Positions 42,989 to 56,919 are shown, counted from the stretch's first letter. The stretch is DNA of 64,000 bases from Aliivibrio fischeri ATCC 7744 = JCM 18803 = DSM 507 (GCF_023983475.1 NZ_CP092712.1:2906860-2970859), one strand, 5' to 3'. Notes: generated by a model not told the origin, from the letters alone. Translations and numbers: made by a program.

Positions 42989-43218
42989 TTCAAATTTGAA
43001 ATTATGCTATACAATCGGTTAAAAAATGCTATTATTTTGCTCGGCCTGTAAACAGACCTATTTATCTGTAATATTATGCTTTTGAAACCTTCGTTATACT
43101 GCTTTACCAGTTATGCTTGAAGCTTTTTATACATATGTTTTACCTCAAATAAATAATTCTTTATGGCTACAACTTCGCATTATGCGAATTATTTAATTTA
43201 AAAAAATTAGGATTTATT
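42989..43218 (+). promoter_or_regulatory. Upstream region and probable long 5' UTR of the cold-shock gene
   Basis: About 230 bp before the csp start hold no gene. A -10-like TATACA/TACAAT lies at 43008-43015. TGTAAACAGACC at 43047-43058 loosely resembles the cspA cold-box (GTACAGACC). A start near 43020 would give a UTR of about 200 nt, as expected for thermosensing cspA-type mRNAs. Confidence 0.45.
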
Positions 43219-43428
43219 ATGTCTAAATCAACTGGTATCGTTAAGTGGTTCAACGAAGAGAAAGGTTTCGGTTTCATTACTCAAGATAACGGCGGCGCTG
43301 ACGTATTCGTTCACTTCCGTGCTATCGCAACTGAAGGTTTCAAAACTCTGAAAGAAGGCCAAGCGGTAACTTTCACTGTTGAACAAGGTCAAAAAGGCCC
43401 ACAAGCTGCAGACGTTACTCCAGCTTAA
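43219..43428 (+). CDS. Cold-shock protein (CspA family)
   Basis: 69 aa, a single cold-shock domain. RNP1 (KGFGFI) and RNP2 (VFVHF) are intact: [18 protein letters not shown] and [11 protein letters not shown]. It binds single-stranded RNA/DNA and melts mRNA structure in the cold. Which Csp paralogue this is cannot be settled from this window. It stands alone between two terminators, with a long upstream region. Confidence 0.94.
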   Translation: MSKSTGIVKWFNEEKGFGFITQDNGGADVFVHFRAIATEGFKTLKEGQAVTFTVEQGQKGPQAADVTPA

Positions 43429-43454
43429 TTCGAATTTTTCGAATAGAATTTTTA

Positions 43455-43484
43455 AAAATGCTGACTTCGGTCAGCATTTTTTTT
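43455..43484 (+). terminator. Terminator of the cold-shock gene
   Basis: AAAATGCTGAC (43455-43465), tetraloop TTCG, GTCAGCATTTT (43470-43480), continuing in Ts to 43484. Confidence 0.93.
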
Positions 43485-43518
43485 ATCTCGATTTTGTCTA
43501 TAGACTAGACAGATATAA

Positions 43519-43545
43519 AAAAAGAAGCCTAATGGCTTCTTTTTT
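43519..43545. terminator. Terminator of glmU, usable on both strands
   Basis: AAAAAGAAGCC (43519-43529), loop TAAT, GGCTTCTTTTT (43534-43544). It lies 24 bp after the glmU stop on the minus strand. Confidence 0.85.
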
Positions 43546-43568
43546 ACTATCAATAGATTATCTATTAA

Positions 43569-44927
43569 TTATTTTTTAGTTGGACGCTGCCAATTAGCAA
43601 TGCGGCGCTCTTTAGCTCGGCTGATGTAAAGTTCATTTTCATTCACATCTTTAGTCACTGTAGAACCAGCACCAACCGTTGCACCATTAGCAACAGTAAC
43701 AGGCGCGATTAACTGACTATCAGAACCAACAAACACGTCATCACCAATGATCGTCTTAAATTTATTAGCACCATCGTAATTACAAGTAATCACACCAGCA
43801 CCTACATTTACACGCTTACCAATTTCCGCATCACCAAGGTATGTTAAGTGATTCGCTTTAGAACCTTCACCTAAACGAACGTTCTTCACTTCAACAAAGT
43901 TACCAACGTGTGCATCATTACATAATTCAGCGCCAGGACGTAAACGAGTAAATGGACCAACCGTACACTCTTCACCAACTGTAGCACCTTCAATTACACT
44001 GTAAGGACGAATAACCGTATTATCGTCGATCTCACAATCTTTAAGTACACAACCCGCACCGATAACCACGTTATCACCTAACGTTACATTGCCCTCGATA
44101 ATTACGTTTGCATCAATCTCGATATCCATACCGCATTGTAATGTACCACGAAGATCAAAACGGCTTGGATCTCGAAGCATAACACCTTGCTCTAATAACT
44201 TTTGAGCTTGAGCTGCTTGGTAAGCTCTTTCTAATCGAGCTAGCTGAGCGCGATCATTTACACCTTCAACTTCAATAGGGCTAACAGGGTGAACAGCTTC
44301 GACTGCACGACCTTCATCATGCGCTGCTGCAATAATATCGGTTAAGTAATATTCACCTTGCGCATTTTCATTTTTAAGTGCTGCTAGCCAACGTTTTAAA
44401 TCACCGCCTGTAGCAACCATTACGCCTGTATTAATCTCTTTGATGAGCTTCTGCTCTTCTGTTGCATCTTTCTGCTCTACAATCGCGATTACAGGGCCAT
44501 TACGACGAATAATACGTCCGTAACCCATAGGGTTATCTAGAACCACGGTTAGTAAAGCAATACCGCCAGTAGGCTGTGCATCTAATAAGTTTTCTACGGT
44601 TTCAGCACTAATTAGTGGAACATCACCATAAAGAACCAGTACTTTTTCATCATCAGCAAATTCTGGTGCAGCTTGATTTACAGCGTGACCTGTACCTAGC
44701 TGTTCAGCCTGAAGTACCCATTGAACACGCTCTTCACCTAATTCAGCTTTCATTTGATCACCACCGTGACCATACACTAAATGGATATTTTGAGCGCCAA
44801 GACCTTCACATGTATCAATTACATGTTTAGCCATAGGTTTGCCTGCTAAAGTATGAAGTACTTTAGGTTTGTTTGAGTACATGCGAGTGCCTTTACCCGC
44901 TGCCAAAATTACTGCACTGAAGTTCAT
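43569..44927 (-). CDS. glmU: Bifunctional UDP-GlcNAc pyrophosphorylase / GlcN-1-P acetyltransferase
   Basis: 452 aa (E. coli 456). The N-terminal uridyltransferase has [25 protein letters not shown] and INTGVMV. The C-terminal left-handed beta-helix acetyltransferase (from about residue 250) has [18 protein letters not shown] and [12 protein letters not shown]. It makes UDP-GlcNAc for peptidoglycan and LPS. It lies downstream of the atp operon on the same strand, but a terminator follows atpC, so it probably has its own promoter in 44928-45105. Confidence 0.97.
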   Translation of the reverse strand: MNFSAVILAAGKGTRMYSNKPKVLHTLAGKPMAKHVIDTCEGLGAQNIHLVYGHGGDQMKAELGEERVQWVLQAEQLGTGHAVNQAAPEFADDEKVLVLYGDVPLISAETVENLLDAQPTGGIALLTVVLDNPMGYGRIIRRNGPVIAIVEQKDATEEQKLIKEINTGVMVATGGDLKRWLAALKNENAQGEYYLTDIIAAAHDEGRAVEAVHPVSPIEVEGVNDRAQLARLERAYQAAQAQKLLEQGVMLRDPSRFDLRGTLQCGMDIEIDANVIIEGNVTLGDNVVIGAGCVLKDCEIDDNTVIRPYSVIEGATVGEECTVGPFTRLRPGAELCNDAHVGNFVEVKNVRLGEGSKANHLTYLGDAEIGKRVNVGAGVITCNYDGANKFKTIIGDDVFVGSDSQLIAPVTVANGATVGAGSTVTKDVNENELYISRAKERRIANWQRPTKK

Positions 44928-45105
44928 GAAAAGCCCATTCTATTATTATGCTGACTTAATTTGCCTAGCTTGTTAAAAACCAAAATATGAAATCCATTAC
45001 TTACTTACGCAATAGATAATGGAGTTGATACTGAGGATAAATTATATGCTAAAAAACTAATCTACGGGTGAGATAAAAATAAGAAATAAACAAAATTAAA
45101 AAGAA

Positions 45106-45127
45106 AAGGCGACCTATTGGCCGCCTT
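45106..45127 (-). terminator. Terminator of the atp operon
   Basis: The minus strand reads AAGGCGGCC, loop AATA, GGTCGCCTT, then a T-rich tail (TTCTTTTT). It begins 19 bp after the atpC stop. The rest of the gap to glmU (44928-45105) shows no gene and no clear promoter. Confidence 0.88.
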
Positions 45128-45145
45128 CTTTCTAATGGTGCTTGA

Positions 45146-45568
45146 TTAACGCGAACGTTTTGTCAGCTCGATAACTCGAAGCTGTGCGATCGCTTTAGCC
45201 AAATCACTGGCCGCTTGAGCGAAGTTAATGTCGCCATGCTGATTTTGGATATTCTCCTCAGCCTTGCGCTTAGCTTCTTCTGCCTTAGCTGCGTCTAGGT
45301 CTTCACCACGGATTGCGGTATCTGCAAGAACAGTTGCCGAACCAGGTTGAACCTCAACAATACCACCAGAAACATAAATAATTTCTTCGTGGCCATGTTG
45401 TTTAACAATACGCACCATACCAGGCGTGATAGCGGTCAGCAGCGGTGTGTGTCCATGGAAAATACCAAGTTCACCTTCGCTACCGGTCACCTGAATCGTT
45501 TCAACCAGTCCTGAAAATAATTTTTTCTCAGCACTTACAACGTCTAGGTGAAAGGTCATTGCTGCCAT
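45146..45568 (-). CDS. atpC: ATP synthase epsilon subunit
   Basis: 140 aa. The N-terminal beta-sandwich ([37 protein letters not shown]) is followed by the C-terminal two-helix inhibitory domain ([18 protein letters not shown] ... [13 protein letters not shown]). It forms part of the F1 central stalk. It starts MAAMTFH; the second methionine is also possible. Last gene of atpIBEFHAGDC. Confidence 0.96.
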
Positions 45569-45586
45569 ATCGCCTCCTAATCAGCC

Positions 45587-47017
<1,431 letters not shown>

Positions 47018-47023
47018 CTATGC

Positions 47024-47890
47024 TTAAACCGCTGAAGCGCCTGAAACAATTTCAGAAAGCTCTTGTGTAATCGCCGCTTGACGGGCTTTGTTATACACAA
47101 GTTGCAGTTCATCAATAATGTCACCAGCGTTATCTGTCGCTGCTTTCATCGCAATCATTCGCGCTACGTGTTCGCAGGCTAAATTCTCAACCACGCCTTG
47201 ATATACTTGTGATTCAACATAACGAATCAATAAAGCATCTAGTAGTGGTTTTGGCTCAGGCTCATAAATGTAGTCCCAAGCATGAGTGCGTTGCATTGCT
47301 TCATCTTCAGATTTAGGCAAAGGAAGTAATTGCTCAATAGCTGGCTCTTGTACCATAGTGTTGATGAACTTATTGTTCACAACATATAGACGATCCAACT
47401 GGCCTTCATCGTATTTCTTTAGCATCACGCCAACAGTACCGATCAGTTCTTCTAGGCTAGGGTGATCCCCAAGGCCTGAATTCTGAGCGACAACGTTACC
47501 GCCGTAGCTATTAAAAAATGCTGTTGCTTTTGAGCCAATAACGGCTAAATCAATTTCAACACCATCTTCTGACCATGTTTTCATTTCTGCCATGACTTTC
47601 TTAAACAAGTTAATGTTTAAGCCGCCACACAGGCCACGATCACTAGAAATAACGATGTAACCAACACGCTTAGCTTCACGTTCCTCAAGATACGGATGAC
47701 GATACTCAAGGTTACCAAGCGCTAAATGACCGATTACTTTACGCATTGTGTCAGCATATGGACGAGACGCTTCCATCGACTCTTGCGAGCGACGCATTTT
47801 TGAAGCGGCTACCATTTCCATTGCTTTCGTGATCTTTTGAGTGCTTTTTACACTCCCGATCTTGTTACGAATCTCTTTCGCACCGGCCAT
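47024..47890 (-). CDS. atpG: ATP synthase gamma subunit
   Basis: 288 aa (E. coli 287). The N-terminal helix ([32 protein letters not shown]) and C-terminal helix ([20 protein letters not shown]) form the coiled-coil rotor shaft, with an [11 protein letters not shown]ossmann-like core between. It lies between atpA and atpD. Confidence 0.97.
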
Positions 47891-47935
47891 CGTTACTCTC
47901 CGTTTTCGGGTGACCCATTACAGGCCACCAACGAA

Positions 47936-49477
47936 TTACCAGGTCTGGGTTGCTTTGAAATCTTCAACCAGTTTCACGAACTGAGCTTCAATTTCATTAT
48001 TCCAAGCACCCGATGTGTCGATCTCTTTTGCTAGATCGGCAAACTGACCACGAGCATACGACAGCAATGCTTCTTCAAAATCTGCAAGCTTAGCAAGCTC
48101 AACATCTTTCAAATAGCCTTTTTCAGCTGCGAAGATAACTAAAGCTTGGTCAAAAACAGACATTGGAGCGTACTGTTTCTGCTTCATAAGTTCAGTTACT
48201 TTCTCACCATGGTCTAGCTGCTTCTTAGTCGCGTCATCAAGATCAGATGAGAACTGAGCAAATGCTGCAAGTTCACGATACTGTGCAAGAGCAGTACGAA
48301 TACCACCAGACAGTTTCTTAATGATCTTAGTTTGTGCAGAACCACCTACACGCGATACAGAGATACCAGGATCTACCGCAGGACGAACACCAGCAGTGAA
48401 CAGTTCTGTTTGTAGGAAGATCTGACCATCAGTAATCGAGATTACGTTGGTTGGTACGAATGCAGATACGTCACCAGCTTGAGTTTCGATGATAGGTAGA
48501 GCAGTTAAAGAACCTGTTTTACCTGTTACTTCACCGTTAGTGAATCGCTCAACGTACGCTTCACTTACACGAGCAGCACGCTCTAGTAGGCGAGAGTGTA
48601 AGTAGAATACGTCACCAGGGAATGCTTCACGGCCCGGTGGACGTTTCAGTAGTAGAGAGATTTGACGGTAAGCTACCGCTTGTTTAGATAGGTCATCATA
48701 AACAATCAGAGCATCTTCACCGCGGTCACGGAAGTATTCACCCATCGCACAACCTGAGTACGGTGCAAGGTATTGCAGCGCAGCAGATTCAGAAGCCGAT
48801 GCAACAACAACGATAGTGTTTGCTAGTGCGCCGTGCTCTTCTAGTTTGCGAACTACGTTAGCAATTGTTGATGCCTTTTGGCCAATAGCAACATAGATTG
48901 AGAAAATACCAGAATCTTTCTGGTTAATGATCGCATCGATCGCCATTGCTGTTTTACCAGTCTGACGGTCACCGATGATTAGCTCACGCTGACCACGGCC
49001 GATTGGGATCATTGAGTCAACTGACTTATAGCCAGTTTGTACTGGTTGGTCTACTGATTTACGATCGATTACACCAGGTGCAATCACTTCTACTGGAGAA
49101 GTCAGTTTCGCTTCAATTGGACCTTTACCATCAATTGGCTCACCAAGTGTGTTAACAACACGACCTAGTAATTCAGGACCAACAGGAACTTCAAGGATAC
49201 GACCAGTACCTGTTACTTTCATGCCTTCCTGTAGGTCAGCATATGGGCCCATTACTACCGCACCAACTGAATCACGATTCAAGTTAAGTGCTAGCGCGTA
49301 ACGGCCACCCGGTAATTCAATCATTTCGCCTTGCATTACATCAGCAAGGCCGTGGATATTGATGATACCGTCGCTTACCGACACGATAGTACCTTCATTG
49401 CGAGCTTCAGTTACAACGTTGAATTTTTCAATACGTTGTTTGATTAGATCGCTAATTTCCGTGGAATTAAGTTGCAT
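47936..49477 (-). CDS. atpA: ATP synthase alpha subunit
   Basis: 513 aa, equal in length to E. coli. It has the P-loop [15 protein letters not shown], the arginine-finger region [16 protein letters not shown] and the C-terminal helical bundle. It is the non-catalytic nucleotide-binding F1 subunit. It lies 13 bp after atpH and 45 bp before atpG. Confidence 0.98.
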   Translation of the reverse strand: MQLNSTEISDLIKQRIEKFNVVTEARNEGTIVSVSDGIINIHGLADVMQGEMIELPGGRYALALNLNRDSVGAVVMGPYADLQEGMKVTGTGRILEVPVGPELLGRVVNTLGEPIDGKGPIEAKLTSPVEVIAPGVIDRKSVDQPVQTGYKSVDSMIPIGRGQRELIIGDRQTGKTAMAIDAIINQKDSGIFSIYVAIGQKASTIANVVRKLEEHGALANTIVVVASASESAALQYLAPYSGCAMGEYFRDRGEDALIVYDDLSKQAVAYRQISLLLKRPPGREAFPGDVFYLHSRLLERAARVSEAYVERFTNGEVTGKTGSLTALPIIETQAGDVSAFVPTNVISITDGQIFLQTELFTAGVRPAVDPGISVSRVGGSAQTKIIKKLSGGIRTALAQYRELAAFAQFSSDLDDATKKQLDHGEKVTELMKQKQYAPMSVFDQALVIFAAEKGYLKDVELAKLADFEEALLSYARGQFADLAKEIDTSGAWNNEIEAQFVKLVEDFKATQTW

Positions 49478-49490
49478 GCTCCATTCCCCA

Positions 49491-50024
49491 TCAAGACTGC
49501 AATGTTTCGCTCAGACGACCTAAACGGCCACGTGCTGAGTTATCAATGACTAGGTCTCCGGCTCGAATAATAACCCCTGCTAGAAGGGTCTCATCTACGC
49601 TACAATTCAGCTTCACTTTACGCTCTAGACGAGCTTCAAGTTTGGCACCAATGTCAGCTTTCTGCTGCTCTGTTAGTTCAATTGCTGATGTAACATCAGC
49701 ATCAATCACTTTTTCAAACTCATGTTGTAAAAGGATAAATTGTTCTAACACTCCTGGTAGAACTTTCAAACGACCGTTTTCAGCCATTACATGAATTAAG
49801 TTCTGTCCAAACTCGTTCAGTTGTTCGCCACAAATAGAAATAAAAATTTCAGCTAATTGCTCTGATGCTACTGCACCATCCAACAATTGAGCGACGTCTT
49901 TATTTTTCGCGACTTCTGAACAAAAAGTTAGCATTTGAGCCCATTGGCTCAATTCGCCTTTTTCGACCGCAAAGTCAAAAGCTGCTTTCGCGTAGGGGCG
50001 TGCGATGGTTGCCATTTCCGACAT
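49491..50024 (-). CDS. atpH: ATP synthase delta subunit
   Basis: 177 aa. It starts [20 protein letters not shown], with the six-helix N-terminal domain that caps alpha, and a C-terminal domain that contacts the b dimer ([20 protein letters not shown]). Peripheral-stalk subunit. It lies between atpF (17 bp) and atpA (13 bp). Confidence 0.97.
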   Translation of the reverse strand: MSEMATIARPYAKAAFDFAVEKGELSQWAQMLTFCSEVAKNKDVAQLLDGAVASEQLAEIFISICGEQLNEFGQNLIHVMAENGRLKVLPGVLEQFILLQHEFEKVIDADVTSAIELTEQQKADIGAKLEARLERKVKLNCSVDETLLAGVIIRAGDLVIDNSARGRLGRLSETLQS

Positions 50025-50041
50025 ATCTTGGCCCCTTTTCT

Positions 50042-50512
50042 TTACAATTTCGCAGTGATGTTATCAAGAATATCTTTCTGCGCTTCTACATCAATAGAAC
50101 GCTCTAAGATTTTCTCGGCACCGATCACAGCCAGAGTTGCAACTTGTTTACGCAGTTCATCGCGGGCACGGTTGCGTTCAGATTCAAGTTCAGCTTCACC
50201 TTGTGTAAGAATCTTCTGGCGTTCAACCAGAGCTTCTTCACGAGCTTCGTCTAAAATTTGACTTTTACGCTTGTTAGCCTGTTCGATGATCTCAGTTGCA
50301 GCGCGCTTTGCTTCTTTTAATTGATCAGAAGCATTAGCTTGTGCCAAATCAAGGTCTTTAGCTGCGCGTTCAGCGGCAGATAAACCGTCAGCAATTTTTT
50401 TCTGACGTTCCTCGATCGCTTCCATGATTGGTGGCCATACATATTTCATGCAGAACCAAACAAACAATGTAAAAGCGATTGCTTGACCAAGCAGAGTTGC
50501 GTTCATATTCAC
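50042..50512 (-). CDS. atpF: ATP synthase b subunit
   Basis: 156 aa, the usual length. One N-terminal membrane helix (about residues 5-25, [20 protein letters not shown]) precedes a long charged helix ([20 protein letters not shown] ...) that dimerises as the stator. It lies 55 bp after atpE. Confidence 0.97.
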   Translation of the reverse strand: MNMNATLLGQAIAFTLFVWFCMKYVWPPIMEAIEERQKKIADGLSAAERAAKDLDLAQANASDQLKEAKRAATEIIEQANKRKSQILDEAREEALVERQKILTQGEAELESERNRARDELRKQVATLAVIGAEKILERSIDVEAQKDILDNITAKL

Positions 50513-50567
50513 AACAGCTACCCCTCGTTAAGAATCAGCTACAAAAATTCAATTAGCAATGGCTGGA

Positions 50568-50825
<258 letters not shown>

Positions 50826-50883
50826 TTACTTTCTCCAGTTTTATGTTGTCGGCAAAGTGCCATTGATAAATAAATTGTCTAAA

Positions 50884-52094
<1,211 letters not shown>

Positions 52095-52121
52095 GTATTC
52101 TTCCTTTAAAGCATCTTTGCT

Positions 52122-52135
52122 TTGATTTAAATCAA
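52122..52135. promoter_or_regulatory. Perfect FNR-type palindrome in the atp leader
   Basis: TTGATTTAAATCAA, exactly TTGAT-N4-ATCAA, the FNR consensus. It lies between the probable start site of the atp promoter and atpI, centred about 23 bp downstream of the predicted start. That position suggests repression rather than activation. The match is seen directly; the regulator is inferred. Confidence 0.5.
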
Positions 52136-52158
52136 GTTAAAACAAAGATTTTACAAAA

Positions 52159-52186
52159 ATTATACGTTGAGCTGATATGAATGCAA
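52159..52186 (-). promoter_or_regulatory. Probable promoter of the atp operon
   Basis: The minus strand has TTGCAT (-35, 52186-52181), a 16-bp spacer and TATAAT (-10, 52164-52159), about 65 bp upstream of the atpI start. Confidence 0.72.
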
Positions 52187-52282
52187 TCAAATAGCATTAA
52201 AAAGTTACATTTATGAGAACATAACGGTGACTTTTACGACGTAAAGTACGGTTTTTATATCAACACACGTTTTATATCACAT

Positions 52283-53167
52283 TTAGCTTTCTAGCTTTGC
52301 GATAAGTTGTTCTAATTTGTGAGCCTCGTCAAAGGTAATCGTTACCTTTCCTTTGCCCGCTGCATTTCGACTTATCACAACTTTAGAACCAAGAGTTGAT
52401 GATAATTTATCCGAAATTGTCATCATTTCAGTATCAACTTCTTTTGGTTCTTCCTCTTTTTGAGGAGCCAATAGCTCTTTTACTTTTTGCTCAGTTTGAC
52501 GAACAGTCAGTTTCTTTTTGATTACAAGGTGAGCTAATTCAACTTGTTGTTCATTTTCTAATGCTAACAAGGCACGAGCATGACCCATCTCAAGTTCTTT
52601 CTGCTCAACTAAACCTTTCACTTCATCAGTCAATGCATTTAGACGCAATAAATTCGTTACTGTTGTTCGAGATTTACCAATAACATCGGAAATTTGTTGA
52701 TGAGTTAATTCAAATTCTTGTTGCAAACGCTCTAATGCTTGCGCTTCTTCAATCGCATTCAAGTCTTCACGTTGAATATTTTCAATTAAAGCCATTGCGA
52801 TTGCGGCTTTATCTTCAACAGATTTAACCACACATGGAACGTGTTTTAGGCCTGCTTTTTTAGCGGCACGGAAACGTCGTTCTCCAGCAATGATTTCATA
52901 TTGTTGAGGTGCAACTTCACGTACAACGATCGGTTGAATGATACCTTGAGAACGAATAGAAGCAGAAAGCTCTTCAAGGGCTTCTTCTTCCATTACTTTA
53001 CGAGGTTGATATTGACCAGCACTCAATTGGTGAATGCCTAACTCAACCAATTGAGCATCTTTAGAAATGGACTCGCTTTGTGCAGCAGCTGTCTGCTTTT
53101 CACGTGCAATTGAACTTGTTGCTAATAGGGCATCTAATCCTTTGCCTAAACCACGTTTATTACTCAT
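52283..53167 (-). CDS. parB: Chromosome partitioning protein ParB (Spo0J)
   Basis: 294 aa. The N-terminal CTPase/ParB-N domain has YQPRKVMEEEALEELSASIR, PIVVR and AGERRFRAAK. The helix-turn-helix (about 165-185, THQQISDVIGKSRTTVTNLL) binds parS, and the C-terminal dimer domain follows. I start at ATG 53167 (MSNKRGLGKGLDALL), the typical ParB opening; the frame extends 12 codons upstream, within parA. It overlaps the parA end by 8 bp. I did not find a clear parS site (TGTTTCACGTGAAACA type) in the window. Confidence 0.95.
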   Translation of the reverse strand: MSNKRGLGKGLDALLATSSIAREKQTAAAQSESISKDAQLVELGIHQLSAGQYQPRKVMEEEALEELSASIRSQGIIQPIVVREVAPQQYEIIAGERRFRAAKKAGLKHVPCVVKSVEDKAAIAMALIENIQREDLNAIEEAQALERLQQEFELTHQQISDVIGKSRTTVTNLLRLNALTDEVKGLVEQKELEMGHARALLALENEQQVELAHLVIKKKLTVRQTEQKVKELLAPQKEEEPKEVDTEMMTISDKLSSTLGSKVVISRNAAGKGKVTITFDEAHKLEQLIAKLES

Positions 53168-53957
53168 GAATTTCTGTTTCCCTTTCTTTTTCCATTTCGT
53201 CACGGCGAATTATCTCTCCGGCAAGGGCTAAATAAGCCTTTGCACCATTTGAGTATTTATCATAATACATTGCAGGTTTACCATGACTAGGCGCTTCTGC
53301 TAGGCGAACATTTCGAGGGATCACAGTGCGATACACTTTTTCACCAAAATGTTTTTTCAATTGATCAGATACATCATTCGCTAAGCGATTACGAGGATCA
53401 AACATGGTTCTAAGCAACCCTTCGATCTTTAAATCAGCATTCACTACAGCGGCTAATTTACCTATGGTATCAATTAAAGCCGTTAGTCCTTCAAGTGCGT
53501 AATACTCACATTGCATAGGAACTAATACAGAATCAGATGCTGCCATGGCGTTAATTGTAAGGAGATTTAGAGCGGGAGGGCAATCGATAAAGATGAAATC
53601 ATAGTTACCACGAATTGGGTAGATCATGTTGCGCAAGCGAACTTCTCGCGCAAACACTTCCATTAATTTGATTTCAGCAGCAGTCACGTCACCATTGGCA
53701 GCAATTAAATCATAGCCACCAGAGGTTTCCTCTATCACAACTTTGTCAAAAGGCACTTCGTCAACCAACAACTCGTAAGCGGTTGCATCCACATCATATT
53801 TATCAACACCACTGGCCATGGTTGCATTGCCTTGGGCATCAAGGTCAATTAATAAGACCTTTCGATGTGTTGCAGCCATTGATGCTGCAAGATTCACCGC
53901 TGTTGTTGTTTTACCTACGCCACCTTTCTGGTTCGCAATAGAGATAATCTTTCCCAC
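53160..53957 (-). CDS. parA: Chromosome partitioning ATPase ParA (Soj)
   Basis: 265 aa. The deviant Walker A KGGVGKTTTAVNLA is at residues 11-24, with Walker A' LIDLDAQGNAT and Walker B FIFIDCPPALN. It separates origin regions together with ParB and parS. Overlapping parA-parB, directly after rsmG, is the standard origin-proximal arrangement. Confidence 0.96.
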   Translation of the reverse strand: MGKIISIANQKGGVGKTTTAVNLAASMAATHRKVLLIDLDAQGNATMASGVDKYDVDATAYELLVDEVPFDKVVIEETSGGYDLIAANGDVTAAEIKLMEVFAREVRLRNMIYPIRGNYDFIFIDCPPALNLLTINAMAASDSVLVPMQCEYYALEGLTALIDTIGKLAAVVNADLKIEGLLRTMFDPRNRLANDVSDQLKKHFGEKVYRTVIPRNVRLAEAPSHGKPAMYYDKYSNGAKAYLALAGEIIRRDEMEKERETEIHE

Positions 53958-53972
53958 ACTAACCTCATTCCA

Positions 53973-54614
53973 TTATTTTTTTCCGGCTAAGGTGACTAAA
54001 TGTCTTTCACCCTCTAACTCCGGAACGATCAATGTCGCTACATTTTTAACTGAGCACCATTCAGGAAGATCATTCGCTTCTTCTTCTGAATAAATACCTT
54101 TTAATGCTAAAAATACACCATCTTCTTCTTTCGGTAGATGATGACACCAATTCACCATGTCTGTCATTGATGCAAATGCACGACTTAGGACTGCATCAAA
54201 CTTTTCTTCAGGTTGAAACTCTTCAACACGGCTTTGAATTGGTGTTACGTTGGTGATTTTTAGCTCATGAATAACTTGTTTAATAAAGCGAATTCGCTTT
54301 CCTAAACTATCCAATAGTGTAAATGATTTATCTGGATTCATGATAGCTAATGGGATACCTGGTAACCCAGGACCTGTACCAACATCAATAAAACGTTCAC
54401 CAGATAATTTTGGACTAACGACAATACTGTCCAAAATGTGCTTAATAACCATTTCACTCGGATTTCTTACTGAGGTTAAGTTATACGCTTTATTCCACTT
54501 GTGGAGTAGTGCAACATAACCAAGGAGTTGTTCTTTTTGCAATTCAGAGACATTTAAGTCAGTTTGAGCAATTAAACGGTCGAATTGTTGAGATAAATCG
54601 GTCACGTTACTCAC
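53973..54614 (-). CDS. rsmG: 16S rRNA (guanine-527-N7)-methyltransferase
   Basis: 213 aa (E. coli GidB 207). SAM-binding motif [17 protein letters not shown], then [15 protein letters not shown] and [13 protein letters not shown]. It methylates G527 of 16S rRNA; loss gives low-level streptomycin resistance in other bacteria. It overlaps the end of mnmG by 8 bp. Confidence 0.96.
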   Translation of the reverse strand: MSNVTDLSQQFDRLIAQTDLNVSELQKEQLLGYVALLHKWNKAYNLTSVRNPSEMVIKHILDSIVVSPKLSGERFIDVGTGPGLPGIPLAIMNPDKSFTLLDSLGKRIRFIKQVIHELKITNVTPIQSRVEEFQPEEKFDAVLSRAFASMTDMVNWCHHLPKEEDGVFLALKGIYSEEEANDLPEWCSVKNVATLIVPELEGERHLVTLAGKK

Positions 54615-56496
54615 CTTTCTTTAATAAACCGTGTTTTTTCAAATGAACTAATAAAATTGAAATAGCAGCAGGTGTGATACCTGAAATACGAGAAGCAATA
54701 CCAATAGTCTCTGGTTTTGCATCACTCAGTTTAGCTACAACTTCATTTGAAAGACCTTTTACTTCTTTGTAATCAAGATCAAACGGTAATTTTGTATTTT
54801 CATGACGTAATGATTTTTCAATTTCATCACGTTGACGTTGAATGTAACCCGCATATTTTACTTGGATTTCAACTTGCTCAGATGCTTGTGAATCTTCAAG
54901 CGCAGGACCGAAGCCATCAATTGAAACTAGAGATTGATAATTAACTTCCGGACGACGTAGAAGATCCTCACCACTCGCTTCACGAGCAATTGGTGTTTTT
55001 AGGATCGCATTAACTTGATCCACTTGTTCTGATTTTGGATTGATCCAAATATCTTTCAAGCGTTGACGTTCTTGTTCCATGTTCTCTACTTTTTCGTTAA
55101 AGCGAGCCCAACGAACATCATCAACAAGACCTAAAGTACGACCTTGTTCAGTTAAACGTAAATCAGCATTATCTTCACGAAGCAATAAACGATATTCGGC
55201 ACGAGATGTGAACATACGGTACGGTTCTTTAGTACCTAATGTTGATAAATCATCAATCAATACACCCATGTACGCTTCATCACGACGTGGGCTCCAGCCT
55301 TCTTTGCCTTGAGCAAATAAACTTGCGTTAAGACCAGCCATTAAACCTTGAGCAGCAGCTTCTTCATAACCAGTCGTACCATTAATTTGACCAGCAAAGA
55401 ATAGACCTTCAATAAACTTAGTTTCGTAAGTTGATTTTAAATCACGAGGATCAAAGAAATCATATTCGATCGCATAACCTGGGCGCACAATGTGTGCATT
55501 TTCAAAACCTTTCATGGAACGTACGATTTGCAGTTGTACGTCAAATGGTAAACTTGTTGAAATACCATTTGGATACAGTTCGTGTGTTGATAAACCTTCA
55601 GGCTCAATAAAGATTTGGTGACTGTCTTTGTCTGCAAAGCGCATTACTTTATCTTCAATGGAAGGGCAGTAACGAGGACCTATACCTTCGATAACGCCAG
55701 CATACATAGGGCTTCTATCAAGGTTATTGCGAATTACATCATGTGTTTTTTCATTGGTATGAGTAATGAAACAGTTCACTTGTTGTGGGTGATGTTCACG
55801 CTTACCTAAAAATGAAAAAACAGGTGTTGGATTATCACCTGGTTGTGCTTCTAATCCTGAAAAATCAACTGAACGTGCATCGATACGAGGAGGTGTACCA
55901 GTTTTTAGACGATCAATTCTAAATGGGCGCTCACGTAGACGTTGAGCAAGAGTGATCGAAGAAGGATCTCCTGCGCGGCCTCCTGAGAAGTTTTCCATAC
56001 CAATATGTATCTGACCCCCTAAAAAGGTACCAGCGGTCAATACAACGGATTTAGCTCGGAATTTAAGGCCCATTTGAGTGACAGCACCCATTACCTTATC
56101 GTTTTCTATAATAAGATCATCAACGGCTTGCTGAAATAAGGTTAAATTTGGTTGGTTTTCTAATACTGAACGAACATAAGCTTTGTATAACGCTCTGTCT
56201 GCTTGTGCGCGAGTAGCTCGAACAGCTGGACCTTTTGAAGCATTCAATGTTCTGAATTGAATACCACTATGATCGATGGCTTGTGCCATTAAACCACCTA
56301 AGGCATCAACTTCCTTTACCAGATGTCCTTTGCCGATCCCACCAATTGCAGGGTTACACGACATTTGACCTAATGTATCAATGTTATGAGTGAGTAGAAG
56401 TGTATTTTGTCCTGTTCTTGCTGCAGCAAGTGCTGCTTCAGTACCAGCATGACCACCGCCAATAACAATGACATCAAAGTTGTCTTGGTAAAACAT
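54607..56496 (-). CDS. mnmG: tRNA uridine 5-carboxymethylaminomethyl modification enzyme MnmG (GidA)
   Basis: 629 aa, equal in length to E. coli. The FAD-binding [19 protein letters not shown] lies near the N terminus, followed by the GidA signatures [22 protein letters not shown] and LKTGTPPRI, and the C-terminal MnmE-interacting helical domain. With MnmE it modifies U34 of tRNAs. It sits directly to the left of oriC and is transcribed away from it, as in E. coli. Confidence 0.98.
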   Translation of the reverse strand: MFYQDNFDVIVIGGGHAGTEAALAAARTGQNTLLLTHNIDTLGQMSCNPAIGGIGKGHLVKEVDALGGLMAQAIDHSGIQFRTLNASKGPAVRATRAQADRALYKAYVRSVLENQPNLTLFQQAVDDLIIENDKVMGAVTQMGLKFRAKSVVLTAGTFLGGQIHIGMENFSGGRAGDPSSITLAQRLRERPFRIDRLKTGTPPRIDARSVDFSGLEAQPGDNPTPVFSFLGKREHHPQQVNCFITHTNEKTHDVIRNNLDRSPMYAGVIEGIGPRYCPSIEDKVMRFADKDSHQIFIEPEGLSTHELYPNGISTSLPFDVQLQIVRSMKGFENAHIVRPGYAIEYDFFDPRDLKSTYETKFIEGLFFAGQINGTTGYEEAAAQGLMAGLNASLFAQGKEGWSPRRDEAYMGVLIDDLSTLGTKEPYRMFTSRAEYRLLLREDNADLRLTEQGRTLGLVDDVRWARFNEKVENMEQERQRLKDIWINPKSEQVDQVNAILKTPIAREASGEDLLRRPEVNYQSLVSIDGFGPALEDSQASEQVEIQVKYAGYIQRQRDEIEKSLRHENTKLPFDLDYKEVKGLSNEVVAKLSDAKPETIGIASRISGITPAAISILLVHLKKHGLLKKGE

Positions 56497-56599
56497 GATT
56501 CGACCTTAGGAGTAATGAAAAGAGTTAGAAGAATTTAACTTAAGAGATGTATTTTACCCTTTTTCTAGCTTGGAAAGAAATGAAAAAGTGATGAAGTTC

Positions 56600-56915
56600 A
56601 AAAAAGAAAGATCACTTAATATATATAAGATCTTTTAAAGAGATCTTTTATTAGATCTATTATATAGATCGTCGATCTCTGTGGATAAGTGATAAATGAT
56701 CAATAGGATCATATACTTTAGATGGATCCAAAGTTGTTATCTTTCTTTGATCTTCGATCGGACAGCTTGAGGACAAAAGAGTTAGTTATCCACAAGGGGG
56801 GAGGGCGTTAGATCTTATTCAATGGATAACTATAACTTGATCACTGGATCTTTCTATAGTTATCCACATAGTAGGTATCATCTATTTAATAACTTTTATA
56901 GATCGGATAACACTT
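56600..56915. other. oriC: Chromosomal replication origin, oriC
   Basis: Between mnmG and mioC. The AT-rich unwinding side (56610-56670) carries GATC-containing repeats (AGATCTTTT type). Perfect DnaA boxes TTATCCACA lie at 56680-56688 (minus), 56786-56794 (plus) and 56860-56868 (plus). Weaker candidates are at 56821-56829 (TTATCCATT, minus) and about 56903-56910 (minus). I count 15 GATC sites between 56610 and 56904, the Dam/SeqA signature. Flanking genes and layout match E. coli oriC. The whole interval 56497-56919 contains no gene. Confidence 0.95.
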
Positions 56916-56919
56916 TTTA

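Noticed and set aside
52283..53957. parS site within or near parAB
   Set aside because: CACGTG occurs in a partial context near 53100 (TTTTCACGTGCAAT), but the arms do not match the parS consensus GTTTCACGTGAAAC, so I do not call it.
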